Positions 52,723-62,458 are shown, counted from the first letter of the stretch. The stretch is 64,000 bases of DNA from Gammaproteobacteria bacterium (GCA_013288885.1 JABDBA010000001.1:57393-121392), one strand, 5' to 3'. Notes: generated by a model from the letters alone, not told the origin. Translations and numbers: made by a program.

Positions 52723-54723
52723 TTAAAAAGGGCCCAAGATAGGGTTAAATACACGATTTACACCTGTTTCACCTTTTTTGGCGATTTCTAAGTCTTTATC
52801 TATAAGAACAATTGCTTGGTGAAGTGGGTCAATCAAATAGTATAACTTTTTAGCTTGTTCAAAATTACAAATTGCTTCTTGATATCTTCGTGACGCTAAT
52901 AAATTTTGGCCTAATTCATAATAGACAAATGCGGAAGGTTTTGTTGCTTGAACTTTTTCTTCTGGCTTAAAAAAAGTTTCTCTAGGGGCGATAGAAAGTG
53001 GCGAAGGTGTTCTTGTAGAGGAACCACTCATTTGCGATGGCGTATCAGGGCCACTGCTGCCAGATTGCGATGGACTCGATATAGGTGTCGACGTTGCGCT
53101 TACTTCTAATGGCCTTTTCCTATCTTTTTTTTCTTCGGCTATAACTGCTTCTAATCGGCTTTCTATAACAGCAATTAATGGATGTTGTGGGTTAATCAAA
53201 TAATATAACATTCTTGCTTGACCAAGGTTCCAAATAGCCTCTTTATATTGTTTTAATGCTAAACAATCTTGGCCTAATTCATAATGACCCTGTGCGAGAT
53301 ATTGTTTTGATTTATTTTTTTCTGCAATAAGTTTAAGTGCATTTTGATGGCAAATAATCGCGTCATCTGCATTACCTAAAGCACGCTGTGCATTACCCAT
53401 ACCTATAGTTGCTTCAATACGTATAGCTAAAACGAATGGGGTATCCTGCTGCGGAAGAGTTTCAAGAATTTTAAATGTTTCATTAAAACAATCAACCGCT
53501 TCCTGCTCTGGGCCTAACACACAATAGGCTAGCCCTAAATTACAATACGCATTTGCAATATTGCTAGGCGAATTATTTATTCTTAAATGTATTTCTAGCG
53601 CTTTACTTTGTAACTCAATTGCTTTATTAACATTAACTTTTTGTGCATCGACTATATAACTGTATGCCAAATTGGTAAGATAATTAGCTTTATCGAGTTC
53701 TGTGGCTGCAGCAAATTTTGAATAAAATTCCCACGCTTTTTCATCACACTCTACTGCTTTTTTTGTTTCACCCAACTTGCGGTGCAGATTGCCAAGTGTT
53801 TGATAACATCGCACAATATCTACCGTAGATTTAGTAGGCAAAAGTTGTAAAAATTCTAATTTTTTATACAAAGTAGCAAGTACTTGGCGCAAATCACCAA
53901 AATTATCATAAATGTTAATTAGGTCGTGATAAACAGCGCTGACTTTCAACATTACATATGTCTCGCCTATAATTGAATAAATACCCAGGCATTGCTTATA
54001 TTTATCTATCGCTTTACTCATCTCTCCCAATTCACGATGGGCATTTGCAGCTTTACTGTAACAATTAGCCTTAACCTCATAAAAATATCCAGGATACTGA
54101 ACCTCGACATTAACTGCTTTTTCTGCATAGTGAATCAAGCGTCTAGGATCTTTTGAATAGGACGCATAAATATAAGTTAACACTGAAAATATTTGTACTT
54201 GTTGATCAGCGAGGGGGGCTATTTGACCTTTCCCGGGAATTATATAGGCATCTAAATGACTAGCAAGCGCTTCAAAATGCGGTTGCAATTCTTTTACTTT
54301 GGCAATCTCTGTTGGTTTGTCGGCGTTAAATGGATAAAGATTATATAAAACATCTGCCAATAATTTTAAACGCGCTTGTGTCAGTTCAATTTCATCTTGC
54401 GTACGAATAAATTCTTGCAGCTGAGGTGCTATTGTATATATAGCATTTGTTGCTGTTGGCTCGATCATCTTAAGTTTTTTTAGAAGGTCGATGGCTTTTT
54501 TAAATTCAGTTTCCTGAATATTTAGCGCTTTGTGTAATATTTCTTCGCTAATGAAATCGGCGTGTAAATAACCACATAGCATTAAACATTTTGCCGCAAT
54601 AGGAAATCCTCGTTGAATTCGTTTAAAGGACATTTGACGAGTCATCAGCTCTGTTGCGCTAATAGGAGTTTGCGCAAGATCTGATTTAGTTTCTGCTACA
54701 CGTTTAGTAACTGCTGGATCCAT
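52723..54723 (-). CDS. TPR-repeat protein, effector candidate
   Basis: A 666-residue protein. Residues 35-95 (RIQRGFPIAAKCLMLCGYLH, LLKKLKMIEP) look like the helical end of a STAND-type NTPase; residues 170-520 are about nine TPR units of the kinesin-light-chain type (YQTLGNLHRKLGETKKAVEC, IANAYCNLGLAYCVLGPEQE). Two C-terminal copies of the same unit (YYELGQNLLASRRYQEAICN; GQDCLALKQYKEAIWNLGQA) are separated by a Ser/Pro-rich linker (SSPSQSGSSGPDTPSQMSGS), a domain duplication. There is no signal peptide. It fits the TPR effectors of intracellular bacteria. Confidence 0.85.
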   Translation of the reverse strand: MDPAVTKRVAETKSDLAQTPISATELMTRQMSFKRIQRGFPIAAKCLMLCGYLHADFISEEILHKALNIQETEFKKAIDLLKKLKMIEPTATNAIYTIAPQLQEFIRTQDEIELTQARLKLLADVLYNLYPFNADKPTEIAKVKELQPHFEALASHLDAYIIPGKGQIAPLADQQVQIFSVLTYIYASYSKDPRRLIHYAEKAVNVEVQYPGYFYEVKANCYSKAANAHRELGEMSKAIDKYKQCLGIYSIIGETYVMLKVSAVYHDLINIYDNFGDLRQVLATLYKKLEFLQLLPTKSTVDIVRCYQTLGNLHRKLGETKKAVECDEKAWEFYSKFAAATELDKANYLTNLAYSYIVDAQKVNVNKAIELQSKALEIHLRINNSPSNIANAYCNLGLAYCVLGPEQEAVDCFNETFKILETLPQQDTPFVLAIRIEATIGMGNAQRALGNADDAIICHQNALKLIAEKNKSKQYLAQGHYELGQDCLALKQYKEAIWNLGQARMLYYLINPQHPLIAVIESRLEAVIAEEKKDRKRPLEVSATSTPISSPSQSGSSGPDTPSQMSGSSTRTPSPLSIAPRETFFKPEEKVQATKPSAFVYYELGQNLLASRRYQEAICNFEQAKKLYYLIDPLHQAIVLIDKDLEIAKKGETGVNRVFNPILGPF

Positions 54724-54944
54724 ATAAATTCCTCGTGCGAGTCATTTAATAAGGCCAAGGGAAAATTAATTTTCACCTTAAGTTAATCTTATAAGGTGTT
54801 CTATGCCCGATAGCAAGCGTGTTTTAACAGTCAAAACGACAGTGTGGTGACATTTGCTAATACTTATTTGATTCTTCTTCTAAACTACGGTTAAAATATG
54901 ACACATGGGATTTTCCCCTTTCTGCAAATAGCAGGAAAAATATC

Positions 54945-55577
54945 ATGAACATCGATAAAATTGTTTGTATCGGAAAAAATTATAGCGACCACATTCGTGA
55001 AATGAATGATGCGCCCATTGAAAAACCCGTCATTTTTTTAAAACCGCCGAGTGTTCTATTGCAAGCCAAAAATTGGCACGAAACTGCCTTCGCACATTTT
55101 CCTATTAATTGCGGTGAAGTACATCCCGAATGCGAAGTGGTACTACGAGTAGCGAAAGGTGGTTTTCAATTAACACGGGAACAAGCCAAATCGGCGATTG
55201 ATGCGGTTACCTTAGGTTTAGACGGCACCTTGCGCGAACGGCAAGCATTGTTGAAAAAAACTGGGCAACCGTGGACCACCGCCAAAGTTTTTAGAGATGC
55301 TGCGATCATTGGGCCGTGGATTCCAATAAACGAATTTAAGCATTATCTGGAAATAGAATTTACCTTAACTCTGGATGGCGCTATAAAACAACGCGGCCGC
55401 GCTGCAACTATGCTCATGCAACCAATCGACATATTGATTTATATCAGTGAATTCTTCCCACTCTGCCCCGGCGATATTATTTTTACCGGCACACCGGCAG
55501 GTGTGAGTGCTATTTCGCCAACTTCTAAAGCAACCTTGAGTTGGGGAGATTATCAATATCAGGTACAATGGCGTTAA
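54945..55577 (+). CDS. Fumarylacetoacetate hydrolase-family protein
   Basis: A 210-residue protein of the FAH fold: CIGKNYSDHIREM, PVIFLKPPSVLLQA, HPECEVVLRVAKG (Glu metal ligands), DGTLRERQALLKKTGQPWTT, and PGDIIFTGTPAGVSA. It may hydrolyse acylpyruvates or decarboxylate oxaloacetate; the length and motifs agree with the short YcgM-like acylpyruvase group. A Mg- or Mn-dependent cytosolic enzyme. Confidence 0.88.
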   Translation: MNIDKIVCIGKNYSDHIREMNDAPIEKPVIFLKPPSVLLQAKNWHETAFAHFPINCGEVHPECEVVLRVAKGGFQLTREQAKSAIDAVTLGLDGTLRERQALLKKTGQPWTTAKVFRDAAIIGPWIPINEFKHYLEIEFTLTLDGAIKQRGRAATMLMQPIDILIYISEFFPLCPGDIIFTGTPAGVSAISPTSKATLSWGDYQYQVQWR

Positions 55578-55599
55578 CCCAGCCTCTTCAAGAATAGAA

Positions 55600-55677
55600 A
55601 TGACCCAAGCGTGGAAAAAAACTCGCAGCGAGTTGGCAGCTATAGCAAAATCAGTGTTAGATAAAATCTCTAAATAA
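55600..55677 (+). other. Short open frame, probable gene remnant
   Basis: An ATG opens 25 codons (MTQAWKKTRSELAAIAKSVL, DKISK), with TAA at 55675-55677. There is no ribosome site, and I recognise no family; it may be the tail of a lost gene between the FAH and GST genes. Low confidence as a real gene. Confidence 0.2.
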
Positions 55678-55687
55678 AGGGGGAAAA

Positions 55688-56335
55688 ATGCTTAAAATCT
55701 ACGGACGTCGAAGTTCTTCCAATGTACAAAAAGTGATGTGGCTGATAGGTGAGTTGAATCTAGCACACGAACATATTTCTGTCGGCGGAAAATTTGGTGG
55801 CTTAACTACACCCGAGTTTCTAGCCATGAACCCGCACGGGCGTATACCTGTTATCAGCGATGGTGATACAGTAATATTTGAATCGCATACCATTCTGCGC
55901 TACCTTGCAGCACGTAATGGTAAAGCACCATTCTGGTCACATGATGCTGTCGTGCGTGCTCACGCAGAACAATGGATGGATTGGTCGCAAACCGCATTAC
56001 AGCCCGATTTTCTAAATGGTATTTTTTGGGGCTTTTACCGCACACCCGATGCACAGCGCAATTGGCCTGCAATTAAAAAATGTATCGAGACTTGCAGTAA
56101 GCATTTTTTGCTGTTAGACAATTTACTAAAAAAACAAACATTTATCTGTGGCGATACTATTACCTTAGCAGATATCGCTATCGGTACTATGCTTTATCGT
56201 TATTTTGAACTTGAAATTGAACGTCCCACAGTACCCAATGTTGAAGCATGGTACAAGCGGTTACAAGAACGACCCGCTTATCGCGAACATGTAATGATCC
56301 CATTTACTGAAATGAAGGAAAAACTCGACTATTAA
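55688..56335 (+). CDS. Glutathione S-transferase
   Basis: A 215-residue protein. The thioredoxin-like N-terminal domain has MLKIYGRRSSSNVQKVMWLI (Ser at the catalytic place), NPHGRIPVISDGDTVIFESH (cis-Pro and glutathione-binding Glu-Ser), and a helical C-terminal domain with the LADIAIGTMLYRYFELE pattern. It conjugates glutathione to electrophiles, or protects against peroxide. GGGGG lies just upstream. It lies beside another detoxification gene (FAH). Confidence 0.9.
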   Translation: MLKIYGRRSSSNVQKVMWLIGELNLAHEHISVGGKFGGLTTPEFLAMNPHGRIPVISDGDTVIFESHTILRYLAARNGKAPFWSHDAVVRAHAEQWMDWSQTALQPDFLNGIFWGFYRTPDAQRNWPAIKKCIETCSKHFLLLDNLLKKQTFICGDTITLADIAIGTMLYRYFELEIERPTVPNVEAWYKRLQERPAYREHVMIPFTEMKEKLDY

Positions 56336-56338
56336 TAA

Positions 56339-56422
56339 ATGTATTCTCTAGGAGTGACTGGGTTTGTATTAATTGGCCTAGGATTGCGGCTAGCCATGGC
56401 TGGTAAGACATCCTCTGTATAA
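56339..56422 (+). pseudogene. C-terminal remnant of a LysE/RhtB exporter
   Basis: A frame of 27 codons (MYSLGVTGFVLIGLGLRLAM, AGKTSSV) follows the GST stop by 3 bases. The GFVLIGLGLRLAM helix is typical of the final segment of LysE/RhtB amino acid exporters, whose other 180 or so residues are missing. A gene remnant is more likely than a working peptide. Confidence 0.4.
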
Positions 56423-56428
56423 GTAATA

Positions 56429-56556
56429 GCTGTTTACAGTATCAAAAACACGAGTCAACCCAATACTGCAAACAGCTATTTTGCTGTTTACAGTATCAAA
56501 AATCCATGTTAAATTGATACTGCAAACAGCAATTTCGCTATTTATAGTATCAAATA
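56429..56556. repeat. 54-bp-period array of inverted repeats upstream of the ATPase gene
   Basis: Forward elements GCTGTTTACAGTATCAAAAA begin at 56429 and 56483, with a variant (GCTATTTATAGTATCAAATA) at 56537: spacing 54 and 54. Inverted elements ATACTGCAAACAGC begin at 56463 and 56517, again 54 apart. Each inverted element and the next forward element form a 34-base palindrome with a six-base loop (tatttt, aatttc). The 14-base stretches between them differ. The last element ends 18 bases before the ATPase ATG. Confidence 0.92.
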
Positions 56557-56574
56557 TCGCAGGCAACCCTAGCT

Positions 56575-58023
56575 ATGGTAGAAAAAGAAAAAGCAGCGCC
56601 CTTCATCGGCAGAGCGGAGGAGCTTAACGCACTTAAGCGTTTTTTACGCAAAAAAACCGCGTCACTTATTGTCGTTAAAGGGCGCAGGCGCGTTGGGAAA
56701 AGCAGGCTCATCGAAGAATTTGCCAAGGGTTCCACTTTATACTCGTTTGCAGGGCTTGCTCCCACCGAACAAACAACCGCCCAATCACAACGTGATGAAT
56801 TTGCGCGACAATTAAGTGAGCAGACCGGGTTGCCGGAAGTAAAAGCAGACGACTGGAGTAAGCTATTTCTTTTGTTGTTTGAAAAAATTAAACGTGGCCG
56901 TGTCGTACTACTTTTTGATGAAATTTCATGGATGGGTTCCGAAGATCCTGATTTTCTCGGTAAAATAAAAAATGCCTGGGATCAAAAATTCAAAAAAAAT
57001 CCCGAATTAATATTTGTGCTGTGTGGTTCTGCTGCCTCCTGGATTGATAAAAACATATTACGTAGCACGGGCTATTTAGGTCGAGTATCATATACGCTGA
57101 CGTTAGAAGAATTACCGTTAAAAGATTGTAGCCATTTCTGGGCTAAGCTTTCACAAAATATATCTGCTTTTGAGAAATTTAAAATCTTATCTGTTACAGG
57201 TGGCATACCAAAATACCTGGAAGAAATTGATCCCAATATGAGTGCTGAAGAAAATATTAAAGAACTTTGCTTCAAAAAAGGCGGAATGTTGGTTGAAGAA
57301 TTTGATAATATCTTTGCTAATATTTTCAGACGTCGTTCAGCACTTTACCGTGAAATAGTCACATCACTTGCCGATGGTGCGAAAGAAGCCAGCATACTCA
57401 GCAAAGAGCTAAATGTTGAATTGAGTGGACTATTCAGCGAATATCTTGACGAGCTAACTCTCTCGGGTTTTATTAAACGTGATTATACTTGGGATATAAA
57501 AACGGGCGTTGATTCTAAACTTAGCAAATACCGTTTGAGCGATAATTATCTGCGTTTTTATTTGCGCTATATTGCTAAAAATCGAACTAAAATAGATAGA
57601 GGCGGATTTGACATTAAATCTATCAATCATTTACCTGAATGGAACAGTATCATAGGATTGCAGTTTGAAAATTTGGTGTTAAATAACCGCTATTGCATTC
57701 ATCAAGCTTTAGGATTAACCGCTGATAACATTATCAGTGATAATCCTTTTTTTCAAAAACCCACTAGCAAACAACGCGGTTGCCAAATAGATTATTTGAT
57801 TCAAACAAGGTTTCATACTGTTTATGTATGTGAAATAAAGTTTTCAAAACATCCGGTTGGGATGGAAGTAATCAATGAGGTACAACAAAAAATTGATCGC
57901 CTGCGACGACCTAAAGGATATTCATGTAGGCCAGTTTTAATTCACGTCAATGGTATTAGTAAAGATGTAATAGAAAGTGATTATTTTGCTGCCATCATTG
58001 ATATGTCTGAATTTCTCACCTGA
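56575..58023 (+). CDS. AAA-type ATPase with C-terminal DUF234 nuclease-like domain
   Basis: A 482-residue protein. The ATPase has Walker A (VVKGRRRVGKSRLIEEFAKG) and Walker B (VVLLFDEISWMG), followed by a LTLEELPLKDCSHFW segment and a winged-helix region near 265-325. The C-terminal domain (about 345-482) has the PD-(D/E)XK pattern: QIDYLIQ (Asp), 11 or so residues later VCEIKFSKH (Glu-x-Lys). Such ATPase-DUF234 genes are common in archaea and bacteria; their role is unsettled. The unusual repeat array directly upstream suggests tight autoregulation. No partner gene is nearby. Confidence 0.88.
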   Translation: MVEKEKAAPFIGRAEELNALKRFLRKKTASLIVVKGRRRVGKSRLIEEFAKGSTLYSFAGLAPTEQTTAQSQRDEFARQLSEQTGLPEVKADDWSKLFLLLFEKIKRGRVVLLFDEISWMGSEDPDFLGKIKNAWDQKFKKNPELIFVLCGSAASWIDKNILRSTGYLGRVSYTLTLEELPLKDCSHFWAKLSQNISAFEKFKILSVTGGIPKYLEEIDPNMSAEENIKELCFKKGGMLVEEFDNIFANIFRRRSALYREIVTSLADGAKEASILSKELNVELSGLFSEYLDELTLSGFIKRDYTWDIKTGVDSKLSKYRLSDNYLRFYLRYIAKNRTKIDRGGFDIKSINHLPEWNSIIGLQFENLVLNNRYCIHQALGLTADNIISDNPFFQKPTSKQRGCQIDYLIQTRFHTVYVCEIKFSKHPVGMEVINEVQQKIDRLRRPKGYSCRPVLIHVNGISKDVIESDYFAAIIDMSEFLT

Positions 58024-59305
58024 TTACGCCTAAAATACGTTCCGCCTCTCGTATTCCCGAAAGATAAGCACCATGCGTAGTGCCAGGGAAAAATCGATTG
58101 GTGGCTTCACCGGCAAAGAAAAGTTTGTTTTCTACTGGCTGTGACAAACTATCGTAATCAGCACCGGTTGCGCCGAGTGGAATATACGAATAAGAACCAT
58201 ATGAAAAAATATCCTGCCCCCAACGGGTAATAATATATCCCGTAGGATTAGGAATATTATTGCCAAATAATTGCCGCAACGCTTTCATGGCTGCATGGCA
58301 AACGTCTTCATCATTTAGTTTTTCGAATTCATGCGCGCTATCGCCTGCCACTGCACCGACTAACACAGGTTCGTTAAAATAATGTTGATAATTTAAAAAC
58401 CACGGTATAACCAAGCCACTACTTGTTAGATTACTTATTCTAATCATTTTTGGATCAACCGGCCAAAATGGTTTAGCAAATTTCAAAGCCATTTTATTTA
58501 ATAAACCCATCTCTAAACGCGCTATCGCTAATTTTTTTACGATGGGTAACGGTGGGCCAAATGAAATAGCGGCTTTTTTTAAAACACCTAAAGGCACTGT
58601 GATGATTACTTTATCTGCTTCATAAGTACCATTGTTAGTCTCTACTTTTATTGATCGGCCACTATAATTAATACGCGTAACTTGTGTATTTAAATTAATG
58701 AGAATTTTTTGTGCTAACCCAGTGACAATCGGAAGATACCCATCGAGCATAAAGCCATTACCACCTTCGAAAGGTGTTTCATCTTCATCCCAATGACGTG
58801 CCGATAGGTGCTTAGCTTCAGCGGCAGCATACAGTGTTAAAAATGTTGAACGCCAATTATATATTGGTTTGGTGAGTGCGGGATAATCCTTGATGTTATA
58901 AACAACGTGCAGCGCTTTTGCCAGCGTCATATCGTGTTGTGCCTGACGGGCATACACACTTGCATCGGCAACTAACTGATTGAATTGATCATGAATAGTC
59001 TCTAATTCGGTTTCTGAAAATTGTTGGGTTTGATTAGCGAACCAGATGGAGTTGATCGAGATAGGAATAAATTTCGCATTGAATTGCTGGCATAACTCAA
59101 CCATAGGGTTATTTTGTATACCATGAATGACAAAAGCCCCTTGATCAAAAGGTACATTTAATGAAAAATCGGTCCACGTACGCCCACCGATGCGCGGCCT
59201 GGCTTCGAGCACGGTGACTTGATAATTGTCAGCCACTAATCTGCTTGCTGCAGCAAGACCTGCCAGGCCAGCGCCGATGATTAAAATTGTAGGTTTAGAT
59301 TGCAT
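58016..59305 (-). CDS. FAD-dependent amine oxidase
   Basis: A 429-residue flavoenzyme. ILIIGAGLAGLAAASRLVAD is the FAD Rossmann motif, ARPRIGGRTWTDFS is the GGR motif of monoamine oxidases, and KLFFAGEATNRFFPGTTHGA is the C-terminal FAD contact. No covalent-flavin Cys is evident, so polyamine or tryptophan-oxidase-like substrates are as likely as monoamines. It overlaps the ATPase gene by 8 bases at the 3' end (convergent). Confidence 0.9.
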   Translation of the reverse strand: MQSKPTILIIGAGLAGLAAASRLVADNYQVTVLEARPRIGGRTWTDFSLNVPFDQGAFVIHGIQNNPMVELCQQFNAKFIPISINSIWFANQTQQFSETELETIHDQFNQLVADASVYARQAQHDMTLAKALHVVYNIKDYPALTKPIYNWRSTFLTLYAAAEAKHLSARHWDEDETPFEGGNGFMLDGYLPIVTGLAQKILINLNTQVTRINYSGRSIKVETNNGTYEADKVIITVPLGVLKKAAISFGPPLPIVKKLAIARLEMGLLNKMALKFAKPFWPVDPKMIRISNLTSSGLVIPWFLNYQHYFNEPVLVGAVAGDSAHEFEKLNDEDVCHAAMKALRQLFGNNIPNPTGYIITRWGQDIFSYGSYSYIPLGATGADYDSLSQPVENKLFFAGEATNRFFPGTTHGAYLSGIREAERILGVIR

Positions 59306-59379
59306 TTTATTATTATAGTATAGCTCTGCCGAAATTTATCGTATAATTTAATTATATACTAAAATAAATAAGGGACTCC

Positions 59380-60558
59380 ATGGCACTCGAACAAGATACT
59401 CCAAATTTACCCCCCGATCATCATAAACGTAATTTGCTCTTAACCGAAGCTGCTATTGTTTTTTTGCTGCTGGGTATTATTTGGTTAGCATATTGGGCAT
59501 TCTATGGTCGATTTTACGAAAACACCGACGATGCGTATGTCAATGGTAATTTAGTGCAAATAATGCCGCAAATTTCTGGTCAAGTTACCAGTATTCGTGC
59601 TGATGAAACCGACTTAGTAACCAAAGGTGAATGGGTAGTTAGTTTAGATAAAGCAGACGCTGTCATTGCCTTGCAGATGGCAGAAGAACAATTAGCGCAA
59701 ACCGTGCGTCAAGTAGATCAGTTGTATCAAAACATCAACCAATTAAAAGCAAATGTAGTCGTGCAACAAGATAACCTTGAAAGAGTACAAGAAGATTATA
59801 AAAGACGCTCTGAACTCGTTGTCAATAAAGTTATCTCACGTGAAGAATTACAACATGCCAAGTTAACTGCCGATAGTGCCGTGGCATCCTTAGCATTAGC
59901 GCAAGCGCAACTTGATGCACAAGTTGCTTTAGTGTCGAACAGTGATTTATATCATCACCCCCAAGTGTTAGCAGCAGCCACTCAATTACGTAATGCTTAT
60001 TTAGCTTGGCGTCGCACCACTATTTATGCGCCTGAAACAGGCTACATTGCCAAGCGTCCGGTGCAAGTGGGTGAGCAAGTAACGCCTAATACCGTATTAA
60101 TGGTGATGGTTCCTTTAAACCAGATATGGGTCGATGCCAATTATAAAGAATCACAACTAAAAAATATTCGCATCGGTCAACCAGTTGAAGTCACTGCCGA
60201 TGCTTATGGCAATGGCATTAAATTCAAAGGTACGGTCATCGGTTTAAACCCAGGCACGGGCAGCACGTTTGATTTATTGCCGCCACAAAATGCAACCGGC
60301 AATTGGATCAAAATAGTGCAGCGTTTACCCGTACGCATTGCGATTGATCCTGAACAATTAAAGAAATACCCGTTACGTCTTGGTTTATCTGTCACTGTAA
60401 ATATTGATTCGCATAATCGCAATGGCGCGACTTTAACGCAGTTACCACAAGCAAAAATTATTTATCAAACTAAAGACTATAGCACTGACCTACAACAAGT
60501 GAATGACCTGATCAATAAAATTTTGCAAGCGAATGCTAAAAATGTGAGTTATCCATAA
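59380..60558 (+). CDS. emrA: HlyD/EmrA-type efflux membrane-fusion protein
   Basis: A 392-residue protein: one N-terminal membrane helix (EAAIVFLLLGIIWLAYWAF), the barrel-sandwich start NTDDAYVNGNLVQIMPQISG, a long alpha-hairpin (about 95-210) and VQVGEQVTPNTVLMVMVPLN. It bridges the inner and outer membranes for the MFS partner EmrB, encoded one base after its stop. The pair exports hydrophobic toxins. Confidence 0.93.
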   Translation: MALEQDTPNLPPDHHKRNLLLTEAAIVFLLLGIIWLAYWAFYGRFYENTDDAYVNGNLVQIMPQISGQVTSIRADETDLVTKGEWVVSLDKADAVIALQMAEEQLAQTVRQVDQLYQNINQLKANVVVQQDNLERVQEDYKRRSELVVNKVISREELQHAKLTADSAVASLALAQAQLDAQVALVSNSDLYHHPQVLAAATQLRNAYLAWRRTTIYAPETGYIAKRPVQVGEQVTPNTVLMVMVPLNQIWVDANYKESQLKNIRIGQPVEVTADAYGNGIKFKGTVIGLNPGTGSTFDLLPPQNATGNWIKIVQRLPVRIAIDPEQLKKYPLRLGLSVTVNIDSHNRNGATLTQLPQAKIIYQTKDYSTDLQQVNDLINKILQANAKNVSYP

Positions 60559-60559
60559 T

Positions 60560-62086
60560 ATGGCTCCCATAAAAGGTATCCAATTATTCTTAATGACGAT
60601 TGCCGTGTCGTTAGGAATATTTATGAATGTGTTGGATACATCGATTGCGAATGTAGCAATCCCAACTATTGCAGGTAACTTAGGCGTCAGCGCCAATGAT
60701 GGTACTTGGATCATTACTTCATTTGCCGTGAGCATGGCTATCGTATTACCACTCAGCGGTTGGTTAAGTCGGCGTTTTGGTGAAGTACGATTATTTGTAT
60801 TTTCCACAGCATTATTTACGATTGCTTCTATACTGTGTGGTTTATCCACTAATTTGGAAATGCTAGTTTTTTTTCGGGTGATACAAGGGGCTGTTGCAGG
60901 GCCGATGATTCCGTTATCACAAAGTCTTTTATTAGCGAATTATCCGCCGGAAAAAAAAGGTTTAGCGACTGGATTGTGGGCAATGGTAGCAGTCGCAGGG
61001 CCCGTGTTTGGGCCCATTCTCGGCGGTTATATTACCGACGATTATAGTTGGCCATGGATTTTTTATATTAACGTTCCGGTGGGCATATTTTCTGTTTACG
61101 TTACATGGAAATTATTAGGCAAACGCGAAACCGAAATAGCTAAACTGCCTATTGATTTCATCGGTCTTATTTTGTTGGCAGTTGGCGTCGGCTGTTTGCA
61201 AGTGTTATTGGATCAAGGGCAAGATCTCGATTGGTATAGTTCGTCATTAATAACTACTCTCACCATCATCTCTGTTATTACTTTGACTTTTTTTATTATT
61301 TGGGAACTTAATGAGAAGTATCCCATCGTCGATCTTACTTTATTTAAAATCCGTAATTTTACTATTGGTACAATTGCTATTAGTTTAGGATATACTATTT
61401 ATTTCGGTAGTGTCGTGATATTGCCATTATGGCTGCAAACAGAGCAGAATTACACCGCGACCTGGGCGGGTTTGGTAACTGCCCCGCTGGGCATTTTGCC
61501 GATGATTTTATCGCCTTTTATCGGGCGCATATTAAACAAAGTGGATCCACGCTCTATAGCAAGCATCGGTTTTCTTGTTTTCGCCGTTTGTTCTTTTTGG
61601 ATTGCAGGCTTTAACACCGATATTGATTTTAACCATATTGCTCTAGTGCGTTTTATTCAAGGCATTGGCGCGCCTTGCTTTTTTATCACTACCGTGATGA
61701 TTTTATTATCTGGCCTGCCCAATAACCGAATTGCCAGCGCTGCTGGTTTATCCAATTTCTTACGTATATTAGGCGGTAGTTTTGGCACTTCGATTTCTGT
61801 TAATTTATGGACAAGCCGTGAAGCTGTTCATCAAAGCAAATTAGTTGAAAATCTAACCACCTATAACCCACACATTCAACAGGCCACGCAACAATTACAA
61901 AATTTGGGATTTGGCCATCAGGCAGCTTATGCGCAAATCACCAATGTTCTCGTCAACCAAGCGTATATGTTGGCCACCGCTGATATATTTTGGATCTCTG
62001 GTTTTCTGTTTTTTGGCTTATTGATATTCATCTGGTTCGCCCGCCCCCCATTTTTGGCCAGCGCACCGAAAGAACCCGTGCATTAG
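60560..62086 (+). CDS. emrB: EmrB/QacA-type drug exporter (MFS DHA2)
   Basis: A 508-residue, 14-helix MFS exporter. The D-x-T-I-x-N motif (NVLDTSIANVAIPTIAG), motif A (GWLSRRFGEVRLFVFS), and motif C (GLWAMVAVAGPVFGPILGG) are all present. It starts one base after emrA, forming a two-gene efflux operon with no regulator beside it. Confidence 0.94.
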   Translation: MAPIKGIQLFLMTIAVSLGIFMNVLDTSIANVAIPTIAGNLGVSANDGTWIITSFAVSMAIVLPLSGWLSRRFGEVRLFVFSTALFTIASILCGLSTNLEMLVFFRVIQGAVAGPMIPLSQSLLLANYPPEKKGLATGLWAMVAVAGPVFGPILGGYITDDYSWPWIFYINVPVGIFSVYVTWKLLGKRETEIAKLPIDFIGLILLAVGVGCLQVLLDQGQDLDWYSSSLITTLTIISVITLTFFIIWELNEKYPIVDLTLFKIRNFTIGTIAISLGYTIYFGSVVILPLWLQTEQNYTATWAGLVTAPLGILPMILSPFIGRILNKVDPRSIASIGFLVFAVCSFWIAGFNTDIDFNHIALVRFIQGIGAPCFFITTVMILLSGLPNNRIASAAGLSNFLRILGGSFGTSISVNLWTSREAVHQSKLVENLTTYNPHIQQATQQLQNLGFGHQAAYAQITNVLVNQAYMLATADIFWISGFLFFGLLIFIWFARPPFLASAPKEPVH

Positions 62087-62087
62087 G

Positions 62088-62116
62088 TTGACCCAACCGC
62101 CTTAAACTGGCATGAT
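62088..62116 (+). promoter_or_regulatory. Candidate promoter for the bufferin gene
   Basis: TTGACC (62088-62093), a 17-base spacer, and CATGAT (62111-62116). It is only a fair sigma-70 match; an ECF-type promoter is equally possible. A weak hairpin ACCATG / CATGGT follows (62123-62142). Confidence 0.35.
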
Positions 62117-62194
62117 TTAGCCACCATGAATTAAAGCATGGTTAATGGAAAAATCTGTTTTTATAAATCAACATCATCTTAATGGAGAAAAGTA

Positions 62195-62458
62195 ATGAGA
62201 AAAGCAACTGGAGTTATCATCGCAGCAACAGTAAGCGCTTTATTTGCGACTGCTTGTATTGCCGACACCACAACTACAACTACAACCACCGCACCTAGCG
62301 TTAAATGTATGGGCGGTAACGCTTGTAAAGGCCAAGGCGCTTGCAAAACTGCAAACAACGCTTGCAAAGGAATGAATACCTGTAAAGGACAAGGAATGAC
62401 CATGACAAACACAGCAACTGATTGCACCAATGCAGGCGGCACTGTAGCAGCAAGTTAG
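62195..62458 (+). CDS. BufA2-like cysteine-rich bufferin precursor
   Basis: An 87-residue protein with a signal peptide ([17 protein letters not shown]), then a Thr run and a six-Cys core: [20 protein letters not shown] and [14 protein letters not shown], then DC. The C-KG-x-x-x-C-K pattern is that of the BufA2 bufferin family, periplasmic copper-binding peptides whose Cys are converted to thiooxazoles by a DUF692 (MNIO) enzyme with a DUF2063 partner. Neither maturation gene is present nearby. GGAGAAAAG precedes the start. Confidence 0.75.
   Translation: MRKATGVIIAATVSALFATACIADTTTTTTTTAPSVKCMGGNACKGQGACKTANNACKGMNTCKGQGMTMTNTATDCTNAGGTVAAS

Noticed and set aside
56429..56556. CRISPR array
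   Set aside because: The elements are inverted, not direct, repeats; spacers of 14 bases are too short, there are only 2.5 units and no cas genes.
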